Shown: positions 35,527 through 49,480, numbered from the stretch's first letter. The stretch: DNA of 64,000 nucleotides from Lumnitzera littorea (GCA_024138015.1 JAMXBB010000008.1:8672367-8736366), one strand, 5' to 3'. A program made the numbers and translations. Notes: generated by a model not told the origin, from the sequence alone.

Positions 35527-38500
35527 TGGGCGTCAAGAAGACGGTGCAAATAGGTAGGGAAAGAGGTTGTTGGTGTTTGGAGTTGGAGGTTTCATAACTA
35601 TCGATGCTGTCTGTTCTTTGATTTTAGTGGATAAGGCTCTGTAGTGTTAACACGATAGTGTCTTTTATGGTCCACCTTGGCAGATATTTCGAGTTGAGGA
35701 TGTGGAGCTCGATTTCAATGTACAAGAACGTCGAGCTCGGGAAGTGGTACTTGATAACCTCCTCTCGTCTAGACCGATGTTAAGCTTGAGTATTTCTTTA
35801 TGTTAATGGCACGAACTAACAGCAATCTAACAGTGTATTTGTTTATAAATTTTTATAAGCATTGAGGATTGAAATAGGAGAAAAAATATTAGACGTTTAG
35901 AATTTAATAGAAAATTAAATTTGTATTTTTCATAAAAAATTTACATGATCATATTTTAGCTTTGACTCTATTTAATTTGATTAAAGATTATGTTTTGGGT
36001 ACATTGTTTAATTCCATTTTTATGTTTGTGCTTTACCAAATAAGTATTTAGCATGTAACATACTTGTAAAGCTTTTTTTTTTCTCAAAGGTTTGACCTAA
36101 AGTAAAAAGTTTTATATCAAATTTTAATGAGTTGTTTTATTATATTGGTGTTACGAGTGATACACTAGCGTTATTTCAAATTTATGAAGAATAATAGTGT
36201 TAGAGAAAACTATTTGGTGCGTGACTACATATATGGAAAAGTAGAATGGCTGATTTGAAATAATACTAAATATCTCTAACATACTTATTTCCTAACTAAA
36301 TGTTCATATATATATATATATACGGACGGCATACTTAAAGCAAGCCGAGGCTACTAACTACAGATCCGAGTAACTTGCAAATTAAGTAAGCAGAGCTGCT
36401 GTGACAGTTAACCGTGTGAGCATGGTGGTATTCTTATTGCGTCTGTGATATCCAAGTCATGCTCATTGGAGGCAGGAAATGAGGTTGGGTAACTGGGGGA
36501 GTTCCACTAGACTGAATGAGCAGATTCTAAAATTAAGGAACTAGGAAATGGGCTTGTGGATCCTTTAGGTAAGAATGGGCCAAAATGGAGTATGGCTAAA
36601 TAATTGGAGGCCTAACGTAGTGAGAGGTAAATTAAGATGAAAGAGATGGAAAGGAAGAAATAGAAGAAGAGTATATATAGTACAAATCCAATGGGCTGGA
36701 CAAGGAAGAATTTATCCTGAGCATCTCTTTTAGAAATGAGGAAAGAAATATTGAAGTTGGCCTATATCATAGCATTTTTAATTGTGTGCCATGCCTTAGC
36801 CAGATTGAATTGTATATTATTCCTAAGATAACACTCTAAAATAAATTTTCTATAAGTTCCATCTTTGTGAGTTGATTCACCTCTTGAAATGGTTCTACGT
36901 GAGTTATTTGTCATATTATGTTGAATCTTGTGCACTAACTTTACATTAACAACCTCATTGGACTAATTTCCATGTATTAATATTGTCTTAGGTTTTTTCA
37001 GATAGAGAAGAATTCTTCTTGTGAAATATTCATGCATACATAAATGTTGAATATCTTGAATTATGGTTGCACAACTTTAATTGTAACTGGGTCCAATATT
37101 TTGAAAGCTTAATCATGAAAGCGAATTTTGTACCTAAGTCATCTAAAAGACTCATTTAATACTTAAACCTTCTTAATTACATTCGAAAAACTTTAGTCAA
37201 GAGGTAAAATATAGAAGGTTTAATTCAAATTTAGATTTTAAGCCCATTAATTGATTAGATTAAACTCCTTAAACTAAGATGATAAGGTCTGAAGAATTAA
37301 GTCTATATATTCCAGATAATTAAGAGAGTTTTGGTATGGTGGGTTTAAAGTATAGTTAATTAGATTAATTTGTCTGATCCAATCTTTCTTAATATCAACT
37401 CACATTAAAAATAAAGCTTTTACTAAACTTAGATCTAAAAAAAATGAGGCTATTTGGATCCATTGGGGGAAGGGATTCATCTTGACTATTGATTATAGTC
37501 ATGATCCAATTGATGAAATTAAATGGTCAATGACCAACTCCTATAATTACTCACTTTCTTCCTTCCTTTTGGAAAAGAGAGATCTTAGTATAAATATCGT
37601 TATTCTGTTGTATTTCTGTTTTGAGAATCAAATACTTAAACAATTTAAGAACTTAACCTCTGTTCTTCATTGATTGTAAAGTTTACTACTATTAAACTCA
37701 TTCACTTATTACTGAACATATTAAAGTCTCGTTAAGATTGTCTACTTCTCCTTTCTACCTTACTTCATTTGATTACTCCATACGCGTGATTCAATTTATT
37801 TTCCTAATCACGTATAGCATAACTTATCACGCATCATACACGAAACCCTTGCATCCATACACATACTCTTATAGATACTAAGATGTTAGAATAGCCGGCA
37901 TATTTTGGGGTGATATTTGGCATATAGATTATATTGTTTTTATTTGGTAGACTATATTTCTATGTAATATTCAGGACTCTCTATATTAAGAGATATGCTG
38001 GTTCACAGATATACAGAGAAATTTTTTTATCTATGTTTTGTCACTTTCAACATAGTGGTAGAACCTCAAACTCTAACTATGGCGCACCGATATTATCCCT
38101 GCTACTACGGATCACTGCTCCTTTCTACACATCTACCTGCTTTTCGTTGCCTAGCTACATCCTGCCTGCTTGCTTACTGGTTATGACTCAGAATAACCAG
38201 CTTTGCATCTGTTAAGACTCAAGGAGACAATAATCCATGTTAGTTCCATCCCTATTCAAAGGTTTGCCACAAAAATGTCTGTTTCAAATATAAATCATAT
38301 TGTGCTTCCCATGGGGCACCGTGTTGGGATGAGAGAGAGAGCAAGGAATAATTATAACAGCTAATGATATCTTCTAGAAGTGTAAGCAAGTCGAGCCATT
38401 GCATATAGTACTTTGAATTCAACCTGACTTTGGGTGAGTCTCGAATCAAATCAAGCACAGTAAACAGTTTGATGAAAACTTCTTCTTCCTCGTATTATAA

Positions 38501-38840
38501 ACACTCATTTATCAAAAGCAGCAAATTTAGCAAGGGAAGCATTTAAGTAAAATAAAAAAGTAGTACCTTCAAGAAATGAAGCGCTTTGGTGTCTTCTTGC
38601 AAAGGACCATTGATCATGCTACAATATGAAACAGACCCATTTCATGATTCCAGTAATTTGAATCATAATTTTACACAAGGTTCTCCGAACTTGTTAAATG
38701 CTCAAATGGAGGCACTTTCATATTCCAAGACCACACTTGAGATGGCAAAAGCTACAATATAAAGGAAAGTTAAATAAATAAAATCCATGTATATGCATTA
38801 TTTCTAAATATCAGTTTACAAAGTGTCACAATAGCATACC
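35527..38840. other. Intergenic DNA between the PPR and HSP90 genes
   Basis: The first 100-200 bp should contain the 5' UTR and promoter of the PPR gene; I see no clear TATA box. The rest is AT-rich with a TA microsatellite at 36307-36322. Short open frames at 37482-37673, 37934-38215 and 38252-38458 have no recognisable domains. No transposon ends were identified. Confidence 0.5.
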
Positions 38841-38904
38841 TTTATAGTCGAATTACATGTATTACATTGCGGAAAGCGCGTAGGAAGGAACCCTTATTGA
38901 ACTC

Positions 38905-38910
38905 TTTATT
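38905..38910 (-). other. Candidate polyadenylation signal of HSP90
   Basis: AATAAA on the minus strand lies about 165 bp past the HSP90 stop codon, a typical distance. Plant signals are degenerate, so this is only a candidate. Confidence 0.35.
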
Positions 38911-39074
38911 GGTACCAAAAGCGACCAGACCCACAACATACCTATATACATTAACCAAATTAAAAACAAAGGACAGTCCTACCAAGCCCATCCTATTAAA
39001 ACACGAATACTCCATACTACTCAAATAGAATCTATATAGAACCGATCCATATTAGAATTTTCCGTTTGACTGGC

Positions 39075-42000
39075 CTAGTCCACTTCTTCCATCTTACTCT
39101 CCTCATTACCTTCCTCGTCCAGAGGAGGCATCTCTACATCCTCACCACCAGTCCCATCCTCAATGTTAAGACCCAACTTCAGCATCCTATGGATCCTCCC
39201 CGCAAAAGTATTCGGGTCATCAAGACTAAACCCGGATGTCAAAAGAGCAGTCTCGTACAACAGCAGCGCCAGATCCTTAACCGACTTGTCGTTCTTGTCG
39301 GCCTCAGCTCGCTTCCTCAGCTCCTCCATTATGCCATTATCAGGATTGATCTCCATGGTCTTTTTGCTCGACATGTAAGTGCTCATGGATGTGTCCCTTA
39401 GGGCTTGAGCCTTCATGATCCTCTCCATGTTAGCAGTCCATCCATACTCTCCTGTCACCAGACAGCCTGGTGAATCCACGATTCGGTCGGAAACCACCAC
39501 TTTCTCGACGCAATCTCCCAATATTTCCTTCATTGTCTTGCACAGATTCTCGAAAGATTTCTTCTTCTCTTCCCTTTTCTGCTTCTCTTCTTCCGATTCA
39601 TCATCTATCTTCAAGCCTTCCTTTGTTGTGGAAACAAGTTTCTTCCCATCGTATTCCTTCAGCTGGGTAACAACATACTCATCGATGGCATCAACCATGA
39701 AAAGCACTTCATAGCCTTTCTTCTTCAGCGTTTCCAGGAAAGGCGAGTTCTCCACGGCTTTCTTGCTCTCGCCAGTGATGTAATATATATTCTGCTGCCC
39801 GCCCTTCATTCTAGTCACATAATCCTTGAGGCTAGTCATTTCATCACCACTCTTGCTAGAGTGGAAGTGCAGCAAATCCACGAGCTTAGCCCTGTTCTGG
39901 CTGTCTTCATGGATGCCGAGCTTGATGTTCTTTGAGAAGGCATCGTAAAACTTCATGAAATCATCCTTATTCTCTGCAATCTCGAAGAACATTTCAATGC
40001 ACTTCTTCACCAGATTCTTCCTAATCACCTTGAGGATCTTATTCTGTTGCAACATCTCGCGCGAAATGTTCAGTGGCAGATCATCAGAGTCCACTACCCC
40101 TTTGATAAACCCGAGATATTCGGGAATCAGCTCCTCACAGTTATCCATTATAAAGACCCTTCTAACATAAAGCTTGATGTTGTTCATCTTCTTCCTGGTG
40201 TCGAAAAGATCAAAAGGAGCCCTCCTGGGAACAAATAAGATTGCCTTGAATTCGAGCTGCCCTTCGACTGAGAAGTGCTTGACAGCAAGATGGTCCTCCC
40301 AATCATTGGTTAAGCTCTTGTAGAAGGAAGCATACTCTTCTCGCGTTACTTCCTCGGGTTTTCTCAGCCAGATAGGTCTCTGCTTGTTTAGCTGCTGCCA
40401 CTCATGAGTCACTTCCTTCACTTTCTTCTTCTTGGGTTTCTTCTCCTTATCTTCATCCAGTTCCTCCACCTCGCCCTCCTCTTCCTTTTTGGTTTCCTCG
40501 TCTTCATTGTCACTGACTTCTTTATCTATAGTCTTCTCCACCCAAAGGTAAATGGGGTAGCTTATGAATTCAGAGTGCTTCTTCACTAGGTCTTTCATTC
40601 TCCTCTCCTCGAGATACTCCAACTGCAGCACAAAGTAGAATCATCAGTTCCATTCCATTAGCAACCAAAATTCAAAACAAATTCATCAGCAGTCATCGTC
40701 TTCGTCTTACCTGATCTTCCTTGAGGAAGAGTGTAACTTTGGTTCCTCTACCTAATGGCTCTCCAGTAGTATCCCTAGTGACTCTAAAAGAACCACCAGC
40801 CTGAGACTCCCAAACATACTGATCGTCATCATTGTGCTTGGTAGTGACCATGACCTTCTCGGCAACAAGATAAGATGAATAGAAGCCGACACCAAACTGG
40901 CCAATCATGCTAACATCAGCACCAGTTTGCAATGCCTCCATAAACTCTTTCGTGCCTGATCTTGCAATAGTCCCCAAGTTGTTCACCAGCTCTAAGAATG
41001 ACCAAAGCATCAATAAACATCAAATTACATAATTCAAATAGAATGAAAAGTTTATGGAACCAAAGTCCTGCGTTTCAAGACAAAGATTTTTTGCTCAAAT
41101 CCATTCAATTCTAATTTCTTTTCAAAATGTTCAATTTGCAATGTAATAACATAATAACATGCCTTTCCCATCAATCATCATGAAATCCTAGTGTGGTCTC
41201 ATCTTCAAACATAATAACAGCTTATGAAAAACACATATTTAGATTGAGAGCGTCTACTTTACCTGCTTTGGTCATTCCAACACCACTATCAATGACAGAG
41301 AGAGTCCTGTTGGCCTTGTCAGGAACAATCCTAATGAACAGCTCAGGCTGTGCATCGAGCATGCTCTTGTCTGTTAGGCTCTCGAATCGAATTTTGTCTA
41401 GCGCCTACACAGCAATACACCAATGTTAATCTGGTCAGATCATAAACGATCTTGTCTAGAACCTAATTAGAGATGCTTTTGTTTTATAAAGAAGTGTGCT
41501 TGATATTTGGATTGAAGAAAAAACTACTTCTATCAAATGAAAGAACTTAGAGAAGTTTTGTCTAGTCGCCTAACTACTAGTTACAACAAAAAGACAACGT
41601 TTAACATTTCCTAATTTCAAATTGTAGAACATGACTACTATGTGTTTTTGGATTCGTTTCTCAGCAAAATGTTACATAAAAAAGATACACTATGATTAGT
41701 TAGGAAATTAGTACTTATAGAAAACATTACAAACAGCTTCTTATCAGACGTATATGTTAAATCCAAAATCAAATTCAAAAATAAATTATCTTCTCAAAAG
41801 AATCTTCTCCTCTCTTTCTATATTTCGAGAAGATCGATTTCCTTGTCTCGAATAGAGATTAACACCGAGCTGCCATAACTATTACAGAACAAGCACACCC
41901 TAGTAAGCTCCTCCTTACCTGGTCTTCCGATTCCTCGATATGCGTAATCATTTAATTTACGTCAGTTTCATGCACATGCAGCATAAATATACGTAACTTT

Positions 42001-42241
42001 ACTTATTAAAAACACATAAGCATGGCGGTTTTACGAAGCTAAACTTAGAAACTATTGGAAAAAATAAATTAATTAATTAATTAACCTAAATTTATAAGCA
42101 TTAAGAAAGAAAACATACATCAGAAGCATTGCTGATGAGTTCACGAAGGAAAATCTCCTTGTTGCTGTAGAAAGTATTGATGATGAGACTGAGAAGCTGA
42201 TTGATCTCAGCCTGGAATGCAAAGGTCTCGGTGTCTCCCAT
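39075..42241 (-). CDS. HSP90: Cytosolic heat shock protein 90 (HSP90), four exons
   Basis: ATP-dependent dimeric chaperone for client kinases, receptors and immune proteins. Exons on the minus strand: 42241-42119 (123 bp), 41404-41263 (142 bp), 40991-40711 (281 bp), 40622-39075 (1548 bp with stop). All three introns (714, 271 and 88 bp) are GT-AG. The lengths give one frame of 697 residues, the usual size for cytosolic plant HSP90. N-domain: nucleotide-binding residues E34, N38 and D80 (DSGVGM) and GQFGVGF at 119-125. A charged acidic/basic linker lies at about 219-254. Middle domain: DNCEELIPEYL and catalytic Arg at about 370 (NISREMLQQ). C-domain: ends MEEVD, the TPR co-chaperone docking motif, which places it in the cytosol or nucleus. 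No ER or organelle targeting is seen. It appears intact. The start is fixed by MGDTETFAFQAEINQLL, collinear with family N-termini. It is closest to heat-inducible HSP90.1-type sequences from memory. Confidence 0.97.
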
Positions 42242-42474
42242 GTGCACTTCAAATTCAAAAACCTTAAACGACACCTACGTACGTACCACAAACAAAACTG
42301 TTTAAAGTGAGCTTTGATTGTTTGAGATTTAGAGTGGCAAGTTTCACTTGGACTTGGTTTGTTTAGCCAGAGACAGAGAGGCAGTAGGCTAGAGAGGAAA
42401 GGTTTACTTAAAAAGGGATGAGAACAATAATCTGGCGGCATCTCCTTTTTCAGCTAGCGGAGGTGGCAGCTAAC

Positions 42475-42595
42475 AAGTTTCCAGAGCATGCATAATGCGT
42501 GTTTTAGAAGGTTATGGATTTTTGGCGGTTCGGGTTCTAGACATCTCTTCCTGTTTCTTTATTTATTATTTCAAAAGAATTGTAAATATTTCTTA
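42475..42595 (-). promoter_or_regulatory. Imperfect heat-shock-element-like motifs upstream of HSP90
   Basis: Modules resembling nTTCnnGAAnnTTCn occur at 42479-42491 (TTC-CA-GAG-CA-TGC) and 42535-42550 (TTC-TA-GAC-AT-CTC, then TTC). Spaced TTC/GAA triplets also occur at 42569-42592. They lie roughly 240-350 bp upstream of the start codon. Each has mismatches. Heat-inducible HSP90 genes carry such elements, but these could be chance in AT-rich DNA. No convincing TATA box was located. Confidence 0.35.
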
Positions 42596-43689
42596 ATTTA
42601 CCTCTTAAAATAGTATAACGCATAGCAAATAATTAAGATTACAAAAGCTTCCATAAAAGTCCATAATAATAAAGGTCGATAAGAAAATAGGTGATATCGT
42701 AATAATATCATAAAGTTATTTAAATTTTTAAATAAATTTTATTATTGATTCATAAATTGGTAAAAAAATGAGAGATAAAAATTGAAATTTTTTTAAGGTT
42801 TCATCTTTATTTTTTAAAAGATCATTTTAATCATTTATTGTATTCTTAATTTATATTTTTTTAAAACTTGAGATCATTAGATAAATTTTGAATTTAACAA
42901 TTTAGATTTGAAAAAGTATAAAAGAATTATGGGATTAAGTACTAGACAGATTCTATGAAAATGCCGTAAAAATTGAGATCATTTGTTTCCTAATTGCGGG
43001 CCTCCTAAATTTTTAAAACACTACTCTTAAATAAATTTAAAGCTGCAAGAAAGGAAATTAAAATCCATTTCCCAAATTCCGAGCCTCCTAAAATTTTCAA
43101 ATGCACCTCTTAAATAAACTTACAGAACTTGAAATTTTCAATTAATGGGTATTACGTCAATCTTTTCTGACAATATATAATTAAAATTGCTTTATCTTTT
43201 TATATCAATTTATTATGCGAATTGACTCTTCTTAACTATTGAAATATTAAATCAGTAAAGAAAATTGTACACTAGACAATTAATCAATTTTAAAGGGTAA
43301 TTATAATTATCTATTGATACAAACGATTAATTTGAAAAGATTAATTCTATAATGTTAATTTTTTTTTAAGGGGTACAGCATACATGTGTGCTTCTAGATT
43401 GGCGTGTTTCTTTAGTTTTATGCTAATGATATCCTGTTTTACGAATCAGCCTACCTACGGGTGTCGAAGCGACCGAGGAAGAGGCCCAAGTCCATTATAT
43501 CACGAACAGTGGGTTAGATGGGCCCGACGTCTTAGATTGAAAATGAACAATTTCCAGAAATTCCAGGCCTTGGACTTTTTGCTAGTCAGCACCGTCCATC
43601 GTTTTGTAGACTTTAATTCCCTTATTACATTTCCCCAGTTTCTATTACAAGACATTTGATCTAGGTACCGAAGAAGATATAGGCCTAAG

Positions 43690-44650
43690 AAGGGCCGGCT
43701 CCGAGCATGAACCAACCTAGACCTAAACCATCAATTCAATGAATCGACTTGGATCTAGATTGATCAAGTCTGACCTAGGATTGGACCCAACGAGTCCATG
43801 TGAATCGTAAGTGGTGATCTGCTTGATCGGTAACCCAGGGGTTAAATCGGCAGTTCAACTTGCCGGTTCGACCAAGTTCAGTGAGAAATTTTTTTTTTTT
43901 AAATTTTCAACTAATTAGTACTTGTAATTTTTTTCCTATCTATTTTACGTATTTTTAATACTTATATTAGATAATTTAAAAAAAAAACTGTAATCGGCTT
44001 TTTTTTTTAATTTAAAAGTTAGCGATATTGTTATTATTTTGAAAATTAAAAATGTTAAAATAAAATTTAGTTTGCACAATATAACTTTTTAAAAAAATTA
44101 AAATAATTAATCACATAAATATAACAGTTTTTCTTGAATATAAAAACTGAACAACATATTAAAAGTTTTAAAAAATATATAAAAATTATTTTGAAACTAC
44201 AATTATATGATTCTATATACCCGAAGCATAGGTAACTGCTAACGTAGTACAACGATAAAAAAAATAATTTTAAAGTTGTTGAAATATAATAGTTATATTT
44301 TCATTACATCTTATATACACTATAATTTTTTAATTTATGATATAATACCATTACCTAACGGAATATTGTATAAATGTTTACTATCTAAATTTAAATTTCT
44401 TTCAAATTTAAAATTTATATATGTTAGTCCACATAATTCAGGAAAGAAGAAAAATTAAACCACCTTGGAAAGGAAAAAATGTAGTAAAAAAAAAAAAAAA
44501 AAGAGGACTAATCACGGGTTAAGGAACTAGCCTGTGAATCAGTAGGCCTATTAAACCGATCTTGACAGGGTCGATTATAGTTTATTAGCCACTAGGCCCA
44601 TGACCCGGAGGTTTTGAGCTGGGTTCGACTCAGCCCCAGGTCAAAGATAA
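43690..44650. mobile_element. Possible non-autonomous DNA transposon remnant
   Basis: GC-richer ends with runs of related words (AACCCAGGGGTTAAATCGG and CCGGTTCGACC on the left; the inverse-type ACGGGTTAAGGAACTAGCC, CATGACCCGGAGG and GGGTTCGACTCAG on the right) flank an AT-rich core of about 600 bp. This is the look of common plant non-autonomous elements with long sub-terminal inverted similarity. I could not define exact terminal repeats or a target duplication. Confidence 0.3.
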
Positions 44651-44691
44651 ATAAGAAAAGTATGGATCAACAACAATATCAAAATATATGT

Positions 44692-44695
<4 letters not shown>

Positions 44696-44727
<32 letters not shown>
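44696..44727. repeat. (TA)n microsatellite
   Basis: An uninterrupted TA run of about 15 units within an AT-rich stretch. A similar shorter run is at 47085-47103. Confidence 0.9.
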
Positions 44728-44733
<6 letters not shown>

Positions 44734-47700
44734 TTACGTGTCGATGTTTTGCCCTTCATCAATTTGTATACCTGGACTTTTGTTTTCAACACGTTATATG
44801 AAAGTCCATGCACTAAAGAATATAATCGGGGATGATATCAAAATCATTATATGAATCTTTAGTGTTTCTTTCTTCAAATTTACAGTTGAAACTTGACATT
44901 CTTAGATATCACATACGCAAACTTGATGCACATTGAGTATTTGATAAGGGTTGTAGATATGAAAGAACGAAGCCCAAAAAGATGGATACAAGTATATGGA
45001 AATCTAGTGCAGCATAGCAACCATTCAAAAAGAAAAGTGACATGGGAATTCAAGAGAAGCGCTACTAGTACCACAAGTTATTCCCTACTTTACGTAAATT
45101 CCTTGGAAGAAATTTGTTAAAGGGTGGGTTTAAATGAAACTAATAAGACCTACGGATCAGTCGACATTTTTCACAAATTTTACGAGCGGAGGCCAACCAG
45201 GGAGAACAGGCCATTCGACAGGGAGATTCTGAAATTGCAGAGGCTTGGTTCGACCAAGCTGCTGAGTTTGTGATTGATATCACATGTTGCGCTTAGAGAT
45301 ATTAATTAAGTTGTGTATGGTATGAAAATTGAATGTTCTTGTGCTAAGGGATAGGTCGGCATGGTTCGATTTAGTATTATTTGTAATTTTAAATCGATCT
45401 TAACCTTCCTTTTTTAATCTAAACCTATCTTTATGATTTGGTTTGTTATTTTTTTCAACTTGATTTGGTTTGGTCTAATCCAATTCACGGTTTAAACCGA
45501 AATTCTCAAAATGTTTAGAAAAGATTCTCAAATTTTGGCACAAGATTTCCTAAATATCAATTAGATCTTGGAAATAGTTATTAAATCCTACTATGATTTA
45601 GTTGGTATTTCAGAAGGTAAATATTGTTGGACATAGAAAAATAAGAAAGAATCATTCTTCACTTATTTCCAAAATATACAAAAAGAAAGTGGAATATTTA
45701 GAATATTTGGCTTCACACCATTCATCATGTTCTTATTTAGAGGTGAAAATACAAATATATATATAAAAAAAGCCCTTAATATTTGGAGAAGGGCACTGTC
45801 ATTAGATTTTCACAATGAGTACAGTGTTATTGCATTTTTTAACCTTTCATGACCTTGTAATAATTTTTCTAAACCATAAGAAAATGGTTCAGTTTATGGT
45901 TCCATTTGTAATTATTTTCAACATAAAAAAAAAAAAAAGCAGTTATGACCTATTTTACTATACGATTTATCCAATCTGCATTGGTTTGTGGTCTGATCAT
46001 TTATTATTATTTTTTTTCCCAACCCTACCTTGCATAGAATAGTTTCGTATCGCTTTGCTACTCATGCGTTTGGGTTTCATTTCAAGTGATGATTATGAGG
46101 GTATTGACTATTATAACTAATTGAGATATAATCTTAATTTAGTGGTCGCAACAATAATACGTGATATATTCTTTCATAGGAAGAAGCATTGGATAGAGAG
46201 TTTGGTGGTTTTAATATCAATTTTATGGACTTCAGCTAGTTGTTTATCCTTACATATTTAAATTGCAATAGAATTGCAGCATCAACGGTTTTAGGCATGA
46301 AATGCACGAATAAAGATTCAAAGTCTTAAGACTTAGCTTAGAATAACCAATCAAAATTTTGTTAACTAAATGTTCCCCAAAAGATTTTCTTGGTAGTGGT
46401 CCAGAAATTATAATAGGAGTTAAAGAGGTACATAAATATTTTCAAAAATCGTAGAAAGGTAAAGCTATATTTTAAGATTTCTTCACGCTTAGCCAACCGT
46501 TTGGGCTATAATCAAGGCATAATTAAGCGAGGGAAGAAATTTCTATGGGAAAATGCTAAGGTAGTCCAAAGTGAAAGCAAATTTCCCTAAATGGTGCATC
46601 CATGGACGACTCAAAACCATTACACGCATATTGCAAAACTCACGCATCCAATTGCAAGCATCTCGTGAACGTACCAACCATATCCTACCAAGTGCAATTA
46701 ATGGAGAGGACATGCGTGTTAAGAGCTTCGAGACTTATCACTTAAACGGTACAACCAACAGCCATGACCTTTATTATTATTGATGAAAGTCTCCATTTTT
46801 TGTGAGCGCTTTTGTTCCCATGAGCATGATCTGTTAAAACTAGACTAGCTAGCTATGAAAGAAACCATTCTTTTGATAAAGGAGGATATAGATGCACGTG
46901 AGCATAAAGTTTTCGAGATTGACAGCTTGAAGTAGACGCAAGTTTTGTTTATTTGTGCGTATATAATAATGTACGAGCATCGTATATATTATGTTTAACA
47001 TCATATAGCTGACCTATGTTTAAAGGACCTAAAGAGCTCGTGTTTTCTTAATTTCATGATGGCTTATTACAAAAAGAATATAAATATATATATATATATA
47101 TATACACACGCAAAACAACATGACGTGCTTTTATGCTTTTGCAATTTGTTGATTCGTGTTTTCTCTATTTATAAATACATGATATGCGTCGTTCTCCATT
47201 AAACATCTGCCGATCCTCGGTCAAGATGGAATGTAATATGTATACGTCCACTTAAATGGTGTATATCTTATTCGAAAAACCCTAAATCAGGCAAAACAAC
47301 ACACTCAAAACCTTCTTGATTTATTTGTGGGTTGGGAATGAAGTGAGTGAATTGTTTCAGATGATTTAGAGTTTTTAAATAAGATTTGATTGATTGCATG
47401 CCATTTTTCAATCAAGAATTGATGATTGTTTAATGAAGAGCTATATAAGTCATACATTTATAAAATGATAAAGTTGTAGCTTGTCAAAGTATGAGAATAT
47501 ATGTAAAGTGTTTATAATTCATTAAAAAAAATATAATTATATTATGTGCTTAAGTTAGTTCTCGATGTCATGATTCCAGGGGTCCTACACATGTTCTAAT
47601 CCTGTTATACAGTACGAAGAAAATGTAAATTTTTGTGGTCTATCATAGAGAGACAATTATCCTTTTAGTTCTTTAATGAGGCTAAATTTCAAATAGTTTC

Positions 47701-48115
47701 TACGATGTGTTTAATTAGTCAAATTAATTTCTAAAGTCGTGAAAAATGCTGGAAATTTTTAATATGGATTTGACCAATATTGGCTCTTTTAATTTAGAGT
47801 ATAGTCAAATTAGATTCTAAGAGATATGTTCAACTACGTGGTCAAAGCTTGTAGGAAACTTGCGTTTCTCTATGGAAGATGCCACTGAATGCCCAAGGTG
47901 AAACAACTTATAAATGGCAAGCATCTGAAGATCCCCATTCGACCGCCTGACATAATCCATCCGAACGGCCCTAGATCCAGGACTCTCCATCTAACCGGCT
48001 TGAAGATTCCCGTCCGACTGGCTATGAGAAGCTACCAAGCCTCGGTTCACTTTCAAATGCCATCCATATGCCTATTAGGTTTCCGTTCGACCAGCCTACT
48101 ATTTTTGTTATATAA

Positions 48116-48378
48116 TGTGGAAATATTAAATATAGTCTATTATATACGGTTAGGAGTTTGTTTTCATATAGTTAGTTAGTTATACCTGTACATAGTTGAG
48201 TATAAATAGTAGGCTTGTACTTCTTTAATTATTGAATCAGTTTTATGAACTTTTCGTTTGCACACCTTCTCTATTTCCATTTTTGTTTTGAATCCTTACG
48301 TCCATATTGCTCTTCGCATCAAGCTTGAAGGGGATCGATCGTCGTTGCACTACTTTAGACAAACACTTGACCTTCACA
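48116..48378 (+). repeat. 5' LTR of the second copia element
   Basis: 263 bp, TG...CA. A likely TATA-type sequence, GAGTATAAATAG, lies near 48198-48210, giving a promoter in the expected U3 position. It is the same length as the right LTR. Confidence 0.95.
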
Positions 48379-48390
48379 TGGTATCAGAGC
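48379..48390 (+). other. Primer binding site (initiator Met tRNA)
   Basis: TGGTATCAGAGC directly follows the 5' LTR. It is complementary to the 3' end of plant initiator methionine tRNA and is the canonical copia minus-strand primer site. Confidence 0.95.
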
Positions 48391-48430
48391 TTGGTTCAAG
48401 TAATATCTTTACTTGACTGAGTTTAAAAGC

Positions 48431-49480
48431 ATGAGCACGTTAGAAGGTTCGATAGACAATACAGTAAGAGATGATGTGGTAAGACCGGTAATTGGAAGTT
48501 CTATGATTGATCCTTCAATTTCGGATCCACTCTTCTTATCTAATTTGGATAGTCCTAATATGGCGGTTGGAAACCTAATATTTAATAGAAATAATATTCT
48601 TACTTGAAGTCAGTCAATTAAGATAGGACTTTGAGTGAAATTGAAATTAGGACTGATAGATGGTTTCATGATTAAGCCTAATAATGACTCATCCGATCTA
48701 GTCCGATGGTTGCGTTGTGACTATATGGTTAGATGCTAGATATAAAATTCAATGAATTCTGAAATTGCTTAGAGTTTTATATATGCATAGTCAGTGCAAC
48801 AGTTATGGAAAGAAGTAGTTGAGCAGTTTGGTGTTTCTAATGGTCCTCTAGTGTTTCAATTACAATATGACATTTGTAATCTCAAATAGAACAATCAGAG
48901 TGTTAATGCCTATTATTATAAGCTCAAGAAATGTTGGGATGAGCAACAACAAGTACAATCTTATTCACATTGTGTTTGTGTGACTATGGATGTATGTGCT
49001 TGCAATTTGGAAGAGAAGTTACATGAGTTAGAATCACAAACGCACTTAATACAGTTTCTTGTGGGGCTTAGTGAGGCATATGATAATATCTATAATTAAA
49101 TATTATCGATGGATCCCATGCCTTCAGTCAGTAAAGCATTTTATTTCATGCAGCAAATTGAGAAACAATGACAGGTGTCTTCTATCCTATTCAATGAAGC
49201 AAATGCATCAACTTTTGTTACTAGAGGCAAAGTGTTTATAAGTGATAATGAAAGGAAGAAACTGAAAAGCAAATTAACTTGTAAATATTGCAAAGCAGAT
49301 GGTTATTCAATAGAGAATTGTTTTCAGTTGATAGGGTATCCAAAATGGTTTAAAGGCAAATGAATTGCTAGAGGAAAAATCACTAGTGCTAATGCTGTTA
49401 TGCTTTCTGACATTAATTTGAACACTAGAGGAGTTAATGCTACAGGAGTGTTTAGTTCTCCACTAGATTATCTAATTGTA
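48431..49480 (+). pseudogene. Copia gag remnant
   Basis: The reading frame opens near the ATG at 48413/48431 (MSTLEGSIDN...) and is broken by a stop at about 48605 and others. A RTDRWFHD-like stretch and the region around 48830-49090 follow the copia gag pattern. A CCHC zinc knuckle at 49280-49321 reads CKYCKADGYSIENC: the histidine position is Tyr. It is followed by the conserved FQLIGYPKW motif. Gag would bind RNA and form particles. This copy is inactive. Confidence 0.8.

Larger units (their letters stand above)
42600..48110. other. Intergenic DNA right of HSP90
   Basis: No gene is supported. Small open frames (43384-43659, 44893-45120, 46571-46783, 47889-48179) lack recognisable domains. 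The stretch contains a possible DNA-transposon remnant (43690-44650), TA microsatellites at 44696-44727 and 47085-47103, and a GC-richer segment at 47930-48095 with repeated GACCGxC/CCGACTGG-like words just left of the copia insertion. Confidence 0.5.

Noticed and set aside
39163..40589. Plus-strand open frames opposite HSP90 exon 4
   Set aside because: They are antisense shadows of a highly conserved, GC-richer coding exon.
46571..46783. 70-codon plus-strand frame
   Set aside because: No recognisable family, no repeats and no conserved motif; isolated in intergenic DNA.
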